From assembly GCF_022808595.1 (NCBI RefSeq), contig NZ_JAKUCN010000003.1, positions 434,001-498,000 on the forward strand: DNA of 64,000 bases. Reading direction: 5' to 3'. The position numbers and the translations under genes are program-made. Under the pieces are notes generated by a model, which worked only from the letters and a program-made list of their open reading frames with translations, had not been told where the DNA came from and did no database searches. Position 1 is the stretch's first letter. Every line of letters begins with the position of its first letter. The DNA comes from Microvirga solisilvae. GTDB taxonomy: Bacteria; Pseudomonadota; Alphaproteobacteria; Rhizobiales; Beijerinckiaceae. Positions 50,334 to 58,351 of this stretch are shown one piece after another.

Positions 50334-52517
50334 ATGGCAGCGTACCTGACCCGGATACAGCGCCTGGGAGCGGGGCGGGTCGTCGGTTTGATGCTTCTCT
50401 TCAGCCTCCTGGCGCTGCGGGTCTGGGATCCGGGGCCCATTGAAAGTCTTCGCCTCAAGTCCCTCGACATCTATCAACTTCTGTATCCGCGTGAGGAGCG
50501 CCAGGATCTCGTCGCCATCGTTGATATCGACGAGAAAAGCCTACGGGTTCTGGGACAATGGCCATGGCCACGCACAATCATGGCTACGATGGTCTCGAAG
50601 ATCGTCGAGCAGGGCGGGGATGTCGTTGGTTTCGATGTGCTCTTTCCCGAGCCGGATCGCAGTTCCCCAGAGGTCTTCGTCCAAACCATCCAGGGGCTGG
50701 ATGACGTCACGCGCGAGAGACTGAGGAAATTGCCCAGCAATGATGCGATATTTGCCGATGTCATCAAGGCATCCAAAGTGGTCCTGGGACAGTCGGGATA
50801 TCGCGTTTCAGGGGCTGAACCGCAAGCCCTGCCGACCATCCAGACAGGAATCGCCACACTGGGGGGCGATCCGCGTCCATTCCTCGTGGACTTTCCGCAT
50901 CTTCTTCGAAACCTTGCCATTCTGGATGAGGCTGCCCAGGGACATGGCATGTTCTCGATTGCGTCCGATCGCGATGGCGTTGCCCGTCGCGTTTCCGTCG
51001 TGGCCGTCGCCAATGGAACCATCGTTCCCACATTGTCGCTCGAAATGCTGCGGGTGGCTGTGGGAGCCGGCTCCATCCTCGTCAGGACAGATACAGGCGG
51101 CGTGCGGCGTATTGGGATTGGTGATCTCGAGGTGCCGACAGATGGCAGAGGGCGGGTCTGGGTTCACTATTCGAGACCTGAGCTGAGAAGATATATCTCC
51201 GCTATCGATCTTCTGGAGGGGCGCGTGCCTCGCGAGAGCCTCGCCGGCAAGATGGTGCTGATCGGCTCTTCTGCCGCCGGGCTTCTCGATCTCAAGGTAA
51301 CGCCTGTTCACCCGGCCCTCCCAGGCGTGGAACTGCATGCCCAGATTCTGGAAAGTGCTCTTATGGGGACGACATTGAGCCGGCCCGGCTACACGGCTGT
51401 CGTCGAACTCGTGCTCATTGCTTTCCTGAGCGCTCTTCTGATCGCGCAGGTGCCCAAGATGAATGCCGGATCTCTCCTGGTGCTGGGTGGCGTTACCGCT
51501 GCGGTGATCCTGGGCCTGTCATGGTACTGCTTTACTGTCCTTAACATCCTGATCGATTATACATTTCCGCTGATTGCGAGCTTTCTGCTCTATGCAAGCC
51601 TTGTCTTCACGAACTACGTCACTGTCTCGGCGGATCGGTTCCGTATCAGATCCGCCTTTAGCCAGTATCTCTCTCCCGACCTCGTGGAGCAGCTGGCTCA
51701 ATCACCGGAGAAGCTGGCGCTTGGCGGAGAGCAACGTGAACTGACGGTACTTTTCGCCGATGTCCGTGGGTTCACCACTATCTCGGAACTCTACAAGGAC
51801 GATCCGCAGGGGCTCACAACTCTCATGAATCGTCTCTTCACCCCGCTCACACACGATATCATGGAACATCGCGGCACCATCGATAAATATATGGGCGATG
51901 CGATCATGGCCTTCTGGAATGCGCCGCTTCTCGACCCGTCTCATGAGATCAATGCCTGCAAGGCAGCGTTTGAAATGCTGGATAGCCTCAGAGTTCTTAA
52001 TGGACAGCGTCAACGGGACGTTGAGAAACAGCAAGTTTCACCGACGCTCAAAATTGGTATCGGCATCAATACGGGTCTCTGTGTCGTCGGCAATTTCGGA
52101 TCAGATCTGCATTTCAATTATTCGGTCCTTGGCGACACGGTCAATCTGGCATCACGGCTGGAAGGGCTGACAAAGGATTATGGCGTTTCCATCATGGTTG
52201 GCGAGAGAACCGCAAAAGCTGTGCGCTCCCATTTCGCCGTTCTTGAGATCGATCATCTCCAGGTCAGGGGAAAAACTGATCTTGAACGAGTCTATGCGGT
52301 TCTTGGGGGCGCCGAGATGGCAGCCAGTTCCGACTTCTTGGATCTAGAGAGACATAACGACGTCATGCTTGCCGCATACCGGGGCCGCGATTGGTCACAT
52401 GCGCTGGCGACAATTCTTCTTTGCAGAGAGAAGGGAAATCATTTCGGTCTCGATGTCTATTTTGACCTCTACATAAAGAGGATTCGGCAGCAGCTCGATG
52501 CGACTGCATCCAGCTGA
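50334..52517 (+). CDS. CHASE2 domain adenylate cyclase (class III)
   Basis: 727 residues. One N-terminal membrane segment (~14-30) leads into a periplasmic CHASE2 domain (~45-340), then three membrane segments (~350-440) and a cytoplasmic class III catalytic domain from ~465. Metal-binding Asp476 (Phe-Ala-Asp-Val-Arg-Gly-Phe) and Asp522 region (Tyr-Met-Gly-Asp-Ala-Ile-Met-Ala-Phe) are present. The later Leu-Gly-Asp-Thr-Val-Asn-Leu-Ala-Ser-Arg has the Asp that selects adenine plus the transition-state Asn and Arg, so it should be an active homodimeric adenylate cyclase making cAMP in response to a periplasmic signal. It lies 53 bases after the FecR-vWA gene, implying a shared role. Confidence 0.93.
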   Translation: MAAYLTRIQRLGAGRVVGLMLLFSLLALRVWDPGPIESLRLKSLDIYQLLYPREERQDLVAIVDIDEKSLRVLGQWPWPRTIMATMVSKIVEQGGDVVGFDVLFPEPDRSSPEVFVQTIQGLDDVTRERLRKLPSNDAIFADVIKASKVVLGQSGYRVSGAEPQALPTIQTGIATLGGDPRPFLVDFPHLLRNLAILDEAAQGHGMFSIASDRDGVARRVSVVAVANGTIVPTLSLEMLRVAVGAGSILVRTDTGGVRRIGIGDLEVPTDGRGRVWVHYSRPELRRYISAIDLLEGRVPRESLAGKMVLIGSSAAGLLDLKVTPVHPALPGVELHAQILESALMGTTLSRPGYTAVVELVLIAFLSALLIAQVPKMNAGSLLVLGGVTAAVILGLSWYCFTVLNILIDYTFPLIASFLLYASLVFTNYVTVSADRFRIRSAFSQYLSPDLVEQLAQSPEKLALGGEQRELTVLFADVRGFTTISELYKDDPQGLTTLMNRLFTPLTHDIMEHRGTIDKYMGDAIMAFWNAPLLDPSHEINACKAAFEMLDSLRVLNGQRQRDVEKQQVSPTLKIGIGINTGLCVVGNFGSDLHFNYSVLGDTVNLASRLEGLTKDYGVSIMVGERTAKAVRSHFAVLEIDHLQVRGKTDLERVYAVLGGAEMAASSDFLDLERHNDVMLAAYRGRDWSHALATILLCREKGNHFGLDVYFDLYIKRIRQQLDATASS

Positions 52518-52644
52518 AATGAAAGACAGCCTTTCTTATTTCAATCCGACGCTAGAGCGAAATGGGACCTAGCGAGGTTCAGTAGCCTCCTGCCGAGTAA
52601 GGAAACCATATCCTCAAGTCTTGAAGAGAATGCGCCGTCAACAA

Positions 52645-52658
52645 TCTTATCGATAAGA
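52645..52658. promoter_or_regulatory. Perfect 14-base palindrome before the second cyclase gene
   Basis: TCTTATCGATAAGA reads the same on both strands and ends 21 bases before the TTG start at 52680. A second, shorter repeat, TCAAG-T-CTTGA, lies at 52614-52624. Position fits a repressor or activator site acting on the soluble cyclase gene alone. Confidence 0.4.
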
Positions 52659-52679
52659 GAACTTGAAACGGAGGCTTGA

Positions 52680-53918
52680 TTGGACGCCGAGCGCCTGGAA
52701 GACTTAAGAAAGTGGGTTACGGAAGTCGGATTGGACGGCATGAAGGAGGCCGAGATTCTTCATGGCTTCTGTTGCGGTCTGGTCGAGGCCGGATTTCCGA
52801 TTAATCGTGTAAACATGATCATCGACACCCTCCATCCTATTTATGAGGGGCGAGCCTTTCGCTGGCGGAAGGGACAAGCTGATATCGAGCCCGTGATCGA
52901 GTATGGCCGCTCCGACGAGGGCGAGGCTGCCGCAAATTGGCGCCGCAGCACCTACTACCACCTTTTCCATACGGGGGAGGAGATGCTCCGGCGCAGGATC
53001 GGCCCGGAGCATGAAGCCGATTTCATCGTTCTTGATGAGCTACGTGACGAGGGGCAGACGGATTATCTGGCTTTCGCGCATCGCTTCTCGGACGAGGGGA
53101 CGATCGGTGCGGTGGATTGCTTCTACTCGTCATGGTCGACTGATGCGACCTCCGGGTTCACCGATGAGGAAGTATCGCTTTTGCGGGATCTTTGCTCTCC
53201 TCTCGCTCTCGCTATGAAATGCGCATCGCTTGCGCACATCACGGAAACTCTCGTGACAACTTATCTTGGCCGAGATGCGGGACGACGTGTCTTAAGCGGC
53301 CGAATAGCGCGAGGAGTTACGGACAGAATCCAGGCAGTCCTCTGGTTCAGTGACCTTCATGGCTTCACAGCGGTCACAGAATCCGCAGAGCCAGAACAGA
53401 TCATTCCTTTTCTCAACGATTATTCCGAGATGATCATCTCGTCGATTCATGATGCTGGCGGCGACGTCCTGAAGCTGATCGGCGACGGCACCCTCGCGAT
53501 CTTCACAGCTGATGACGCGGCGCTGGCCTGTCAGCGTGCTCTTAAAGCTGAGAATTTGATGCGTGAGCGTATCCGTTCCCTCAATAAGGGTCGAGCGTCT
53601 AGAAATTTGCCGGTTACGGACGCTTACCTAGCTCTTCATATCGGCGATGTCTTCTATGGCAACATTGGCAGCCAGGATCGACTTGACTTCACCGTTGTCG
53701 GACCCGCAGTGAATGAGGCGAGCCGGATCGCCGCCCTTTGCCGCTCGGTTGAAAGAGAAGTTCTGGTCTCATCCGCTTTCTATGCGGCGGCATCGAAAAA
53801 GGATCAGGAAGGCTTCGTATCGGTCGGGCGGTATGCGCTGAGGGGTATCCAACGTCCGCAGGATCTCTTCACACTTGAGCCGAAGCCTTTGAGTCCTCTC
53901 GCTGACTTTTGCGAATGA
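52680..53918 (+). CDS. Soluble class III adenylate/guanylate cyclase
   Basis: 412 residues from a TTG start preceded closely by GGAGG. The N-terminal ~200 residues have no membrane segment and contain a GAF-like region (Phe-Ser-Asp-Glu-Gly-Thr-Ile-Gly-Ala-Val-Asp near 145). The catalytic domain starts at ~215 with Asp225 (Trp-Phe-Ser-Asp-Leu-His-Gly-Phe) and a second metal Asp in Ile-Gly-Asp-Gly-Thr. At the substrate-selecting site it has Val-Gly-Pro-Ala-Val-Asn-Glu-Ala-Ser-Arg: Pro replaces the Asp seen in the CHASE2 cyclase, while Asn and Arg are kept. This form is common in rhizobial cyclases. The nucleotide used is uncertain. It is 162 bases after the CHASE2 gene. Confidence 0.9.
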   Translation: MDAERLEDLRKWVTEVGLDGMKEAEILHGFCCGLVEAGFPINRVNMIIDTLHPIYEGRAFRWRKGQADIEPVIEYGRSDEGEAAANWRRSTYYHLFHTGEEMLRRRIGPEHEADFIVLDELRDEGQTDYLAFAHRFSDEGTIGAVDCFYSSWSTDATSGFTDEEVSLLRDLCSPLALAMKCASLAHITETLVTTYLGRDAGRRVLSGRIARGVTDRIQAVLWFSDLHGFTAVTESAEPEQIIPFLNDYSEMIISSIHDAGGDVLKLIGDGTLAIFTADDAALACQRALKAENLMRERIRSLNKGRASRNLPVTDAYLALHIGDVFYGNIGSQDRLDFTVVGPAVNEASRIAALCRSVEREVLVSSAFYAAASKKDQEGFVSVGRYALRGIQRPQDLFTLEPKPLSPLADFCE

Positions 53919-54239
53919 CGTCCGACCGGCACCGGATCCATCTGCGTGAAGCTATGATGGGTTACCTCTTTGACCGCTGGAGAGGATGCTGAAAAGGTGG
54001 GGTTACTGTCTGAAATTCAATGCGCTTACATAAGGCATTCGCAATGTGATGCCTTGGGACGAACTATCCGCATGAGGGGCTTTCGTATGAATCCTCACCG
54101 ACTAAGATAGGAAAGCAATGATATCTCAAGATCAGTAAGCCGACGGACGTGTATAGAGTGCCCCCATAAATATCGAGCGATTACACTCGTCCGTAGAACA
54201 TCTTGCAACGCTAGACTTGAACTCGGTGAGGAGGCAGGC
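53919..54239. other. Intergenic region after the cyclase gene
   Basis: About 320 bases with no supported gene on either strand. A minus-strand frame at 54095-54295 runs into the DUF4126 gene and has no ribosome site. I could not place a promoter; the downstream gene has its own GAGGAGG ribosome site just before its GTG. No terminator-like hairpin with a T-run was found. Confidence 0.4.
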
Positions 54240-54704
54240 GTGGCATTTGTCCTGTTGAGCGTATTGATCGGCATGGTTGCGGGCCTGCGCACCATGATGG
54301 CTCCGGTGACGGTCAGTTGGGGCGCGGCGCTCGGCTATCTCAATCTTGAGGGAAGCTGGCTCGCATTCCTAGGCTATCGCTTCACGCCCTGGATCTTGTC
54401 TCTACTCGCATTGGGTGAGCTGCTAGTCGATAAGCTGCCTTCCACACCCAGCCGCAAAGTGCCGATGCAGTTCGGCGCGCGGATCATCTCGGGGGCCTTG
54501 TCGGGTGCAGCTATCGGGTTTGCGGGCGGAAGCCTTCTCGCGGGTCTCCTTGCAGGGGCGGGCGGAGCCGTTGTCGGGACCCTCGGAGGCGCGGCCATTC
54601 GGGCACGCCTCTCCAAGATGTTCAGAGCCGATCGGCCCGCTGCCTTGATCGAGGATGCGGTTTCAATCCTTGTTTCCGTGCTTGTGATTGGAGCTGTGCG
54701 ATGA
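54240..54704 (+). CDS. DUF4126-like small membrane protein
   Basis: 154 residues from a GTG with GAGGAGG upstream. Hydrophobic segments cover nearly the whole length: Phe-Val-Leu-Leu-Ser-Val-Leu-Ile-Gly-Met near the start, a Gly/Ala-rich middle (Leu-Leu-Ala-Gly-Leu-Leu-Ala-Gly-Ala-Gly-Gly-Ala) and a C-terminal Ser-Ile-Leu-Val-Ser-Val-Leu-Val. The Ala-Gly-Leu-Arg-Thr-Met motif at ~14-19 fits DUF4126. The gene ends in an ATGA overlap with a flavoprotein gene, so the two are translationally coupled and may act together, for example in redox chemistry at the membrane. Function unknown. Confidence 0.8.
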   Translation: MAFVLLSVLIGMVAGLRTMMAPVTVSWGAALGYLNLEGSWLAFLGYRFTPWILSLLALGELLVDKLPSTPSRKVPMQFGARIISGALSGAAIGFAGGSLLAGLLAGAGGAVVGTLGGAAIRARLSKMFRADRPAALIEDAVSILVSVLVIGAVR

Positions 54705-56080
54705 CTGAGATATTTGACGCGGTGATTATCGGCGCGGGACAGGCAGGTCCACCTCTTGCGGGCCGCCTGACCGCAGCTGGAATGAAAGTTGCGCTCATCG
54801 AGCGCAAGTTATTTGGCGGTACCTGCGTCAACACCGGTTGCATGCCGACGAAGACGCTCGTCGCCAGCGCATATGCCGCCCACCTCGCCAGGCGAAGCGC
54901 TGAGTTTGGAATCGCAATTGAAAACCCGATCAAGATCGATATGAAGCGGGTGAAGGAGCGGGCGGAGACAGTCTCGACAAATGCCCGTATGAACCTTGAA
55001 AAATGGCTGCGTGGAATGGACGGGCTGACAATCATCGAAGGCCACGCTCTTTTCGAAGGACCAGACGTTGTGCGGGTTGGAGAGAAGCGCCTGAAAGCCC
55101 CTCGCATCTTTATCAATGTAGGAGGCAGGGCAAACATCCCTGACATACCAGGTGTCGGCACGGTCAGCTACCTTAACAATACTACCATTCTGCAGCTCGA
55201 TACTCTGCCTAGGCATCTGGTCGTGGTCGGCGGCAGCTACATTGGCCTCGAATTCGCGCAGATGTATCGACGTTTCGGTGCAGAAGTCACCATCGTCGAG
55301 AAGGGGCCCCGTCTTATAGCGCGCGAGGATGAGGATACTTCGGAAGCCATCAAGGATCTCCTGATAGAGGAGGGGATCACGGTGCGAACTGATGCCACCT
55401 GCATCGGGTTCAAGCCTCATCCGGAAGGTGTTTCGGTCGATGTAGATTGTGCCTCCGGCGAGCCTTCTGTCGTTGGTTCGCATGTGCTTCTCGCAATCGG
55501 GCGACGCCCCAATACGGATGACCTGGGCCTGGACAAGACTGGTATCACGGTGGATGCACGAGGTTACATCCCCGTTGATGATAATCTATCGACAAATGTG
55601 CCGGGCATCTGGGCTTTGGGCGATTGCAATGGGCGCGGCGCCTTCACGCATACCGCATATAATGACTATGAGATCGTGGCGGCCAATCTACTTGATGGTA
55701 GGCCCCATAGGGTCAGTGAGCGGATCCTCGGCTATGCCTTATATATCGATCCACCGCTCGGTCGTGCCGGAATGACAGAGATGGAGGCTCGTAAGACGGG
55801 CCGACAGCTCCTCGTCTCAAAGCGACCGATGACGCGAGTCGGCCGTGCAATCGAGAAGAGTGAGACAAAAGGCTTCATCAAGATCGTCGCCGATGCTCAC
55901 ACGAAGCGGATTATCGGCGCGGCTATACTGGGAACAGGAGGCGATGAGGCGATTCATGGCATCCTCGACATGATGAATGCCGATGCAGATTATCAAACGT
56001 TACAATGGGCAATGCCGATCCATCCCACCGTCTCAGAACTGATTCCAACCGTTCTTGGGGACCTAAAAACAATCAATTGA
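54701..56080 (+). CDS. Pyridine nucleotide-disulfide oxidoreductase, mercuric-reductase-like without metal-binding ends
   Basis: 459 residues. FAD-binding Gly-Ala-Gly-Gln-Ala-Gly (11-16), redox-active Cys42 and Cys47 in Gly-Gly-Thr-Cys-Val-Asn-Thr-Gly-Cys, a second Rossmann motif Gly-Gly-Ser-Tyr-Ile-Gly-Leu-Glu (~179), Leu-Gly-Asp-Cys-Asn-Gly-Arg-Gly-Ala-Phe-Thr-His-Thr (~308) and the C-terminal His-Pro-Thr-Val-Ser-Glu acid-base pair. It lacks the N-terminal HMA domain and C-terminal Cys pair of mercuric reductase, and there is no lipoyl enzyme context. It should be an active NAD(P)H-dependent disulfide reductase of unknown substrate. Coupled to the DUF4126 gene by an ATGA overlap. Confidence 0.88.
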   Translation: MTEIFDAVIIGAGQAGPPLAGRLTAAGMKVALIERKLFGGTCVNTGCMPTKTLVASAYAAHLARRSAEFGIAIENPIKIDMKRVKERAETVSTNARMNLEKWLRGMDGLTIIEGHALFEGPDVVRVGEKRLKAPRIFINVGGRANIPDIPGVGTVSYLNNTTILQLDTLPRHLVVVGGSYIGLEFAQMYRRFGAEVTIVEKGPRLIAREDEDTSEAIKDLLIEEGITVRTDATCIGFKPHPEGVSVDVDCASGEPSVVGSHVLLAIGRRPNTDDLGLDKTGITVDARGYIPVDDNLSTNVPGIWALGDCNGRGAFTHTAYNDYEIVAANLLDGRPHRVSERILGYALYIDPPLGRAGMTEMEARKTGRQLLVSKRPMTRVGRAIEKSETKGFIKIVADAHTKRIIGAAILGTGGDEAIHGILDMMNADADYQTLQWAMPIHPTVSELIPTVLGDLKTIN

Positions 56081-56295
56081 GATCGAGCGACTGCCGGAAA
56101 AATGGATACGACTCATATTCTGCCAGCAGAAAGTGCCAGATAGATGAATGATCTCTAATAGCCCAAACTGCATAGCGATTGTCTTCATCTGTCAAGCGCG
56201 GCCCAAGAGTCGGTCTAGCCTGATCCTGTGGCGAGTTGCTGTAACTCATGATGCACTCTGAGCAGCAAGCGCTCTATCGATCGTAGGAGATTACA

Positions 56296-56721
56296 GTGAG
56301 GGTTGAGAGTCTTGTTGTCACCATCAGCCTCAGTCTGGGGCTGGCCGCGTCAGCTTTTGTGCCGAGCGCAGTGGCGCAGGGAGGGCTTTCCAACATCCAA
56401 GGTGCTTGGTTGTCAGGCGGAGCAGATTGTGCAGAGGTTTATTCATCCAATGGGAAAGGCGTTTCTTTCAAGAAGCCGGTCGACATCTTTGCGCCTGCCT
56501 TTATCATTGTTGGCAATCGTCTGAGGACGCCGCAGGCGACATGTCAGATCAAATCGGCCAAACCAAGCGGAAGCCGTCATCTTCTTCTTCTCAACTGCTC
56601 CAATGCCGTATCCGGCAGTGAGGTAAGAATTCTTATGGCGCGAGAAGCAGATGGCTCTCTAAGGCGCTACTTCAACGAAGAAGACAGCATCGGAACCGAG
56701 TATAAGCACTGCTCCAAGTAA
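56296..56721 (+). CDS. Small secreted hypothetical protein
   Basis: 141 residues from a GTG with TAGGAG upstream. A Sec signal peptide (Leu-rich core, Ala-Val-Ala-Gln near 28-29) leaves a mature protein of about 110 residues with four Cys (Asp-Cys-Ala, Thr-Cys-Gln, Asn-Cys-Ser, His-Cys-Ser), probably forming two disulfides in the periplasm. No family recognised. It has its own gap on both sides (about 215 and 240 bases), so it is probably transcribed alone. Confidence 0.65.
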   Translation: MRVESLVVTISLSLGLAASAFVPSAVAQGGLSNIQGAWLSGGADCAEVYSSNGKGVSFKKPVDIFAPAFIIVGNRLRTPQATCQIKSAKPSGSRHLLLLNCSNAVSGSEVRILMAREADGSLRRYFNEEDSIGTEYKHCSK

Positions 56722-56962
56722 GCCCCATGCAAGCGATTTAAGCTGAAATTTTTTACCCATCCGCAGGAATGCGGGTATTGATGCGTCTCAAAATGTCAAT
56801 GCGTTGTCCCAATTTATCAAGCAGGAATACCCATACCATATAGCTTGAGCGTAACTGGGCGGTAGCAACTCAGCTGTCATGAAGCTAGGTTAGGCTGACC
56901 TGGCAAGATCAGACCGGGATCATCATGAGCGTACCTTTTCATTGTGCTTGTTAAGGTCAGTT

Positions 56963-58282
56963 GTGATTGGGAATGCGCACAAGCCGTTGACTGATATAAG
57001 CCCAAAACCCAATTTCACAGATACTGCGACGGGCTCTTCCCGCGCCTGGATCGTCGTGGGTATGTTATGTCTGTTCATGCTCATTAATGTTGCTGATAGA
57101 TCAGTATTCGGTCTGGCAGCAGTCCCGATCATGCGAGATCTGGGGTTGAGTTACACTGAGTTCGGCCTGATCGGATCTAGCTTTTTTGTATTCTTTTCGC
57201 TCAATGCCATCCTTGGCGGGTTCCTGGTCAATCGCATCGCCACAACGTGGGTTTTATTCGTCCTAGCGTTGATCTGGACCTTGTGCCAGCTACCTATGCT
57301 GCTGCCTATTACAGTAGCTGCGTTGATTGCCAACCGGATCGCTCTCGGCTTTGGCGAGGGGCCTGCCTACCCCGTGGCGATGCACGCCGTTTATAAATGG
57401 TTCCCGAACGACCACAGGGCTGTGCCTACCAGCATCATCGCTATCGGCGCTTTGGCTGGGAGCGGGCTCGCCGCACCTATGATCGTCACGGTCATCAACG
57501 GCTGGTCATGGCAAGTCGCATTCGGCCTCCTCGGCGCCATCGGTCTTTTCTGGTGCATTGCATGGCTGATGATTGCGCAGGAAGGACCTTATGAGCAAAC
57601 AGGTAGAGTTCTAGGCGCCATCGGTAAGCCTGAAATGCGTCTGGCATATCGTCGTCTATTGAAGTGTCGAACGGTTATTGGAGTCGAGATTGCCGGCTTT
57701 GGAGCTTACTGGTTGTTGACCGTATCCATCGTATGGCTGCCGGCCCTCCTGATTCAGGCCTTCGGCTACACCGCGATCCAGGCCGGCTGGATCATGATGA
57801 TGGTGTCACTTTGCCAAATAGCGTTTCTTCCTGCTGTCTCGGGGCTTTCCGATAGCTTGAAACGGCGTGGCTTTTCGAGCCGCATAGCGTACGGGACGAT
57901 TGCTTGCATCAGCACATTCGCCGCTGGCCTTATCATCGTCCTTATGTCGCAATCGACGGGATCTCTGCCCATTATCGTTTGCACAGTGGTTGCATTCTCG
58001 CTTTCCAACGTGATGTTCATTCTCGGGCCTGTGATGATTGCCGAGGTCGCTCCGATCACGCAGCGTGGAGCAACTCTCGGCATAGTCAATGCGATCACAA
58101 CACTGGCGGGTCCTCTCGCGCCCGTGACCATGGGCTACATGATCGATGCCAGCAATGGATCGTCGGATGGCGTTCGTCATGCTCTTCTGTTATGCGGCAT
58201 CCTCGCCATTCTGGGAGCCCTTGCGGGGTTTTTCCTCATCGACCCGGAAGCCGACAAGGCCCGCTCTACGCACCCTCTATAA
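56963..58282 (+). CDS. MFS transporter
   Basis: 439 residues from GTG 56963, which has AAGG seven bases upstream; a TTG at 56942 is the longer option. About twelve membrane segments. The loop Asn-Arg-Ile-Ala-Leu-Gly-Phe-Gly-Glu-Gly-Pro-Ala-Tyr-Pro resembles the anion:cation symporter group, which takes up organic acids and sugar acids. No catabolic genes adjoin it, so the substrate is open. It converges on the Gly/Tyr-rich gene, with a long hairpin between them. Confidence 0.88.
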   Translation: MIGNAHKPLTDISPKPNFTDTATGSSRAWIVVGMLCLFMLINVADRSVFGLAAVPIMRDLGLSYTEFGLIGSSFFVFFSLNAILGGFLVNRIATTWVLFVLALIWTLCQLPMLLPITVAALIANRIALGFGEGPAYPVAMHAVYKWFPNDHRAVPTSIIAIGALAGSGLAAPMIVTVINGWSWQVAFGLLGAIGLFWCIAWLMIAQEGPYEQTGRVLGAIGKPEMRLAYRRLLKCRTVIGVEIAGFGAYWLLTVSIVWLPALLIQAFGYTAIQAGWIMMMVSLCQIAFLPAVSGLSDSLKRRGFSSRIAYGTIACISTFAAGLIIVLMSQSTGSLPIIVCTVVAFSLSNVMFILGPVMIAEVAPITQRGATLGIVNAITTLAGPLAPVTMGYMIDASNGSSDGVRHALLLCGILAILGALAGFFLIDPEADKARSTHPL

Positions 58283-58300
58283 GGGAGCCCCCGAGCAATC

Positions 58301-58334
58301 GCATCCGCGATACTATGCAGTATATCGCGGATGC
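58301..58334. repeat. Long inverted repeat between convergent genes
   Basis: GCATCCGCGAT (58301-58311) and ATCGCGGATGC (58324-58334) pair perfectly. Inside, ACT and AGT extend the stem around an ATGC loop, with a two-base bulge. It lies 18 bases past the MFS stop and 17 past the stop of the minus-strand gene. There is no T-run on either side, so it may protect both 3' ends or terminate weakly in both directions. Confidence 0.6.
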
Positions 58335-58351
58335 TGATCTGAAAGCCAAAG

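Noticed and set aside
54701-56080. Calling the flavoprotein mercuric reductase (merA)
   Set aside because: The N-terminal metal-binding domain and C-terminal cysteine pair are missing, and no mer genes are nearby.
56754-56777. Hairpin-like TACCC...GGGTA sequence after the small secreted protein gene
   Set aside because: The T-run lies before, not after, the stem in the direction of the upstream gene, and the stem is bulged. It does not fit a terminator, and no minus-strand gene ends there.
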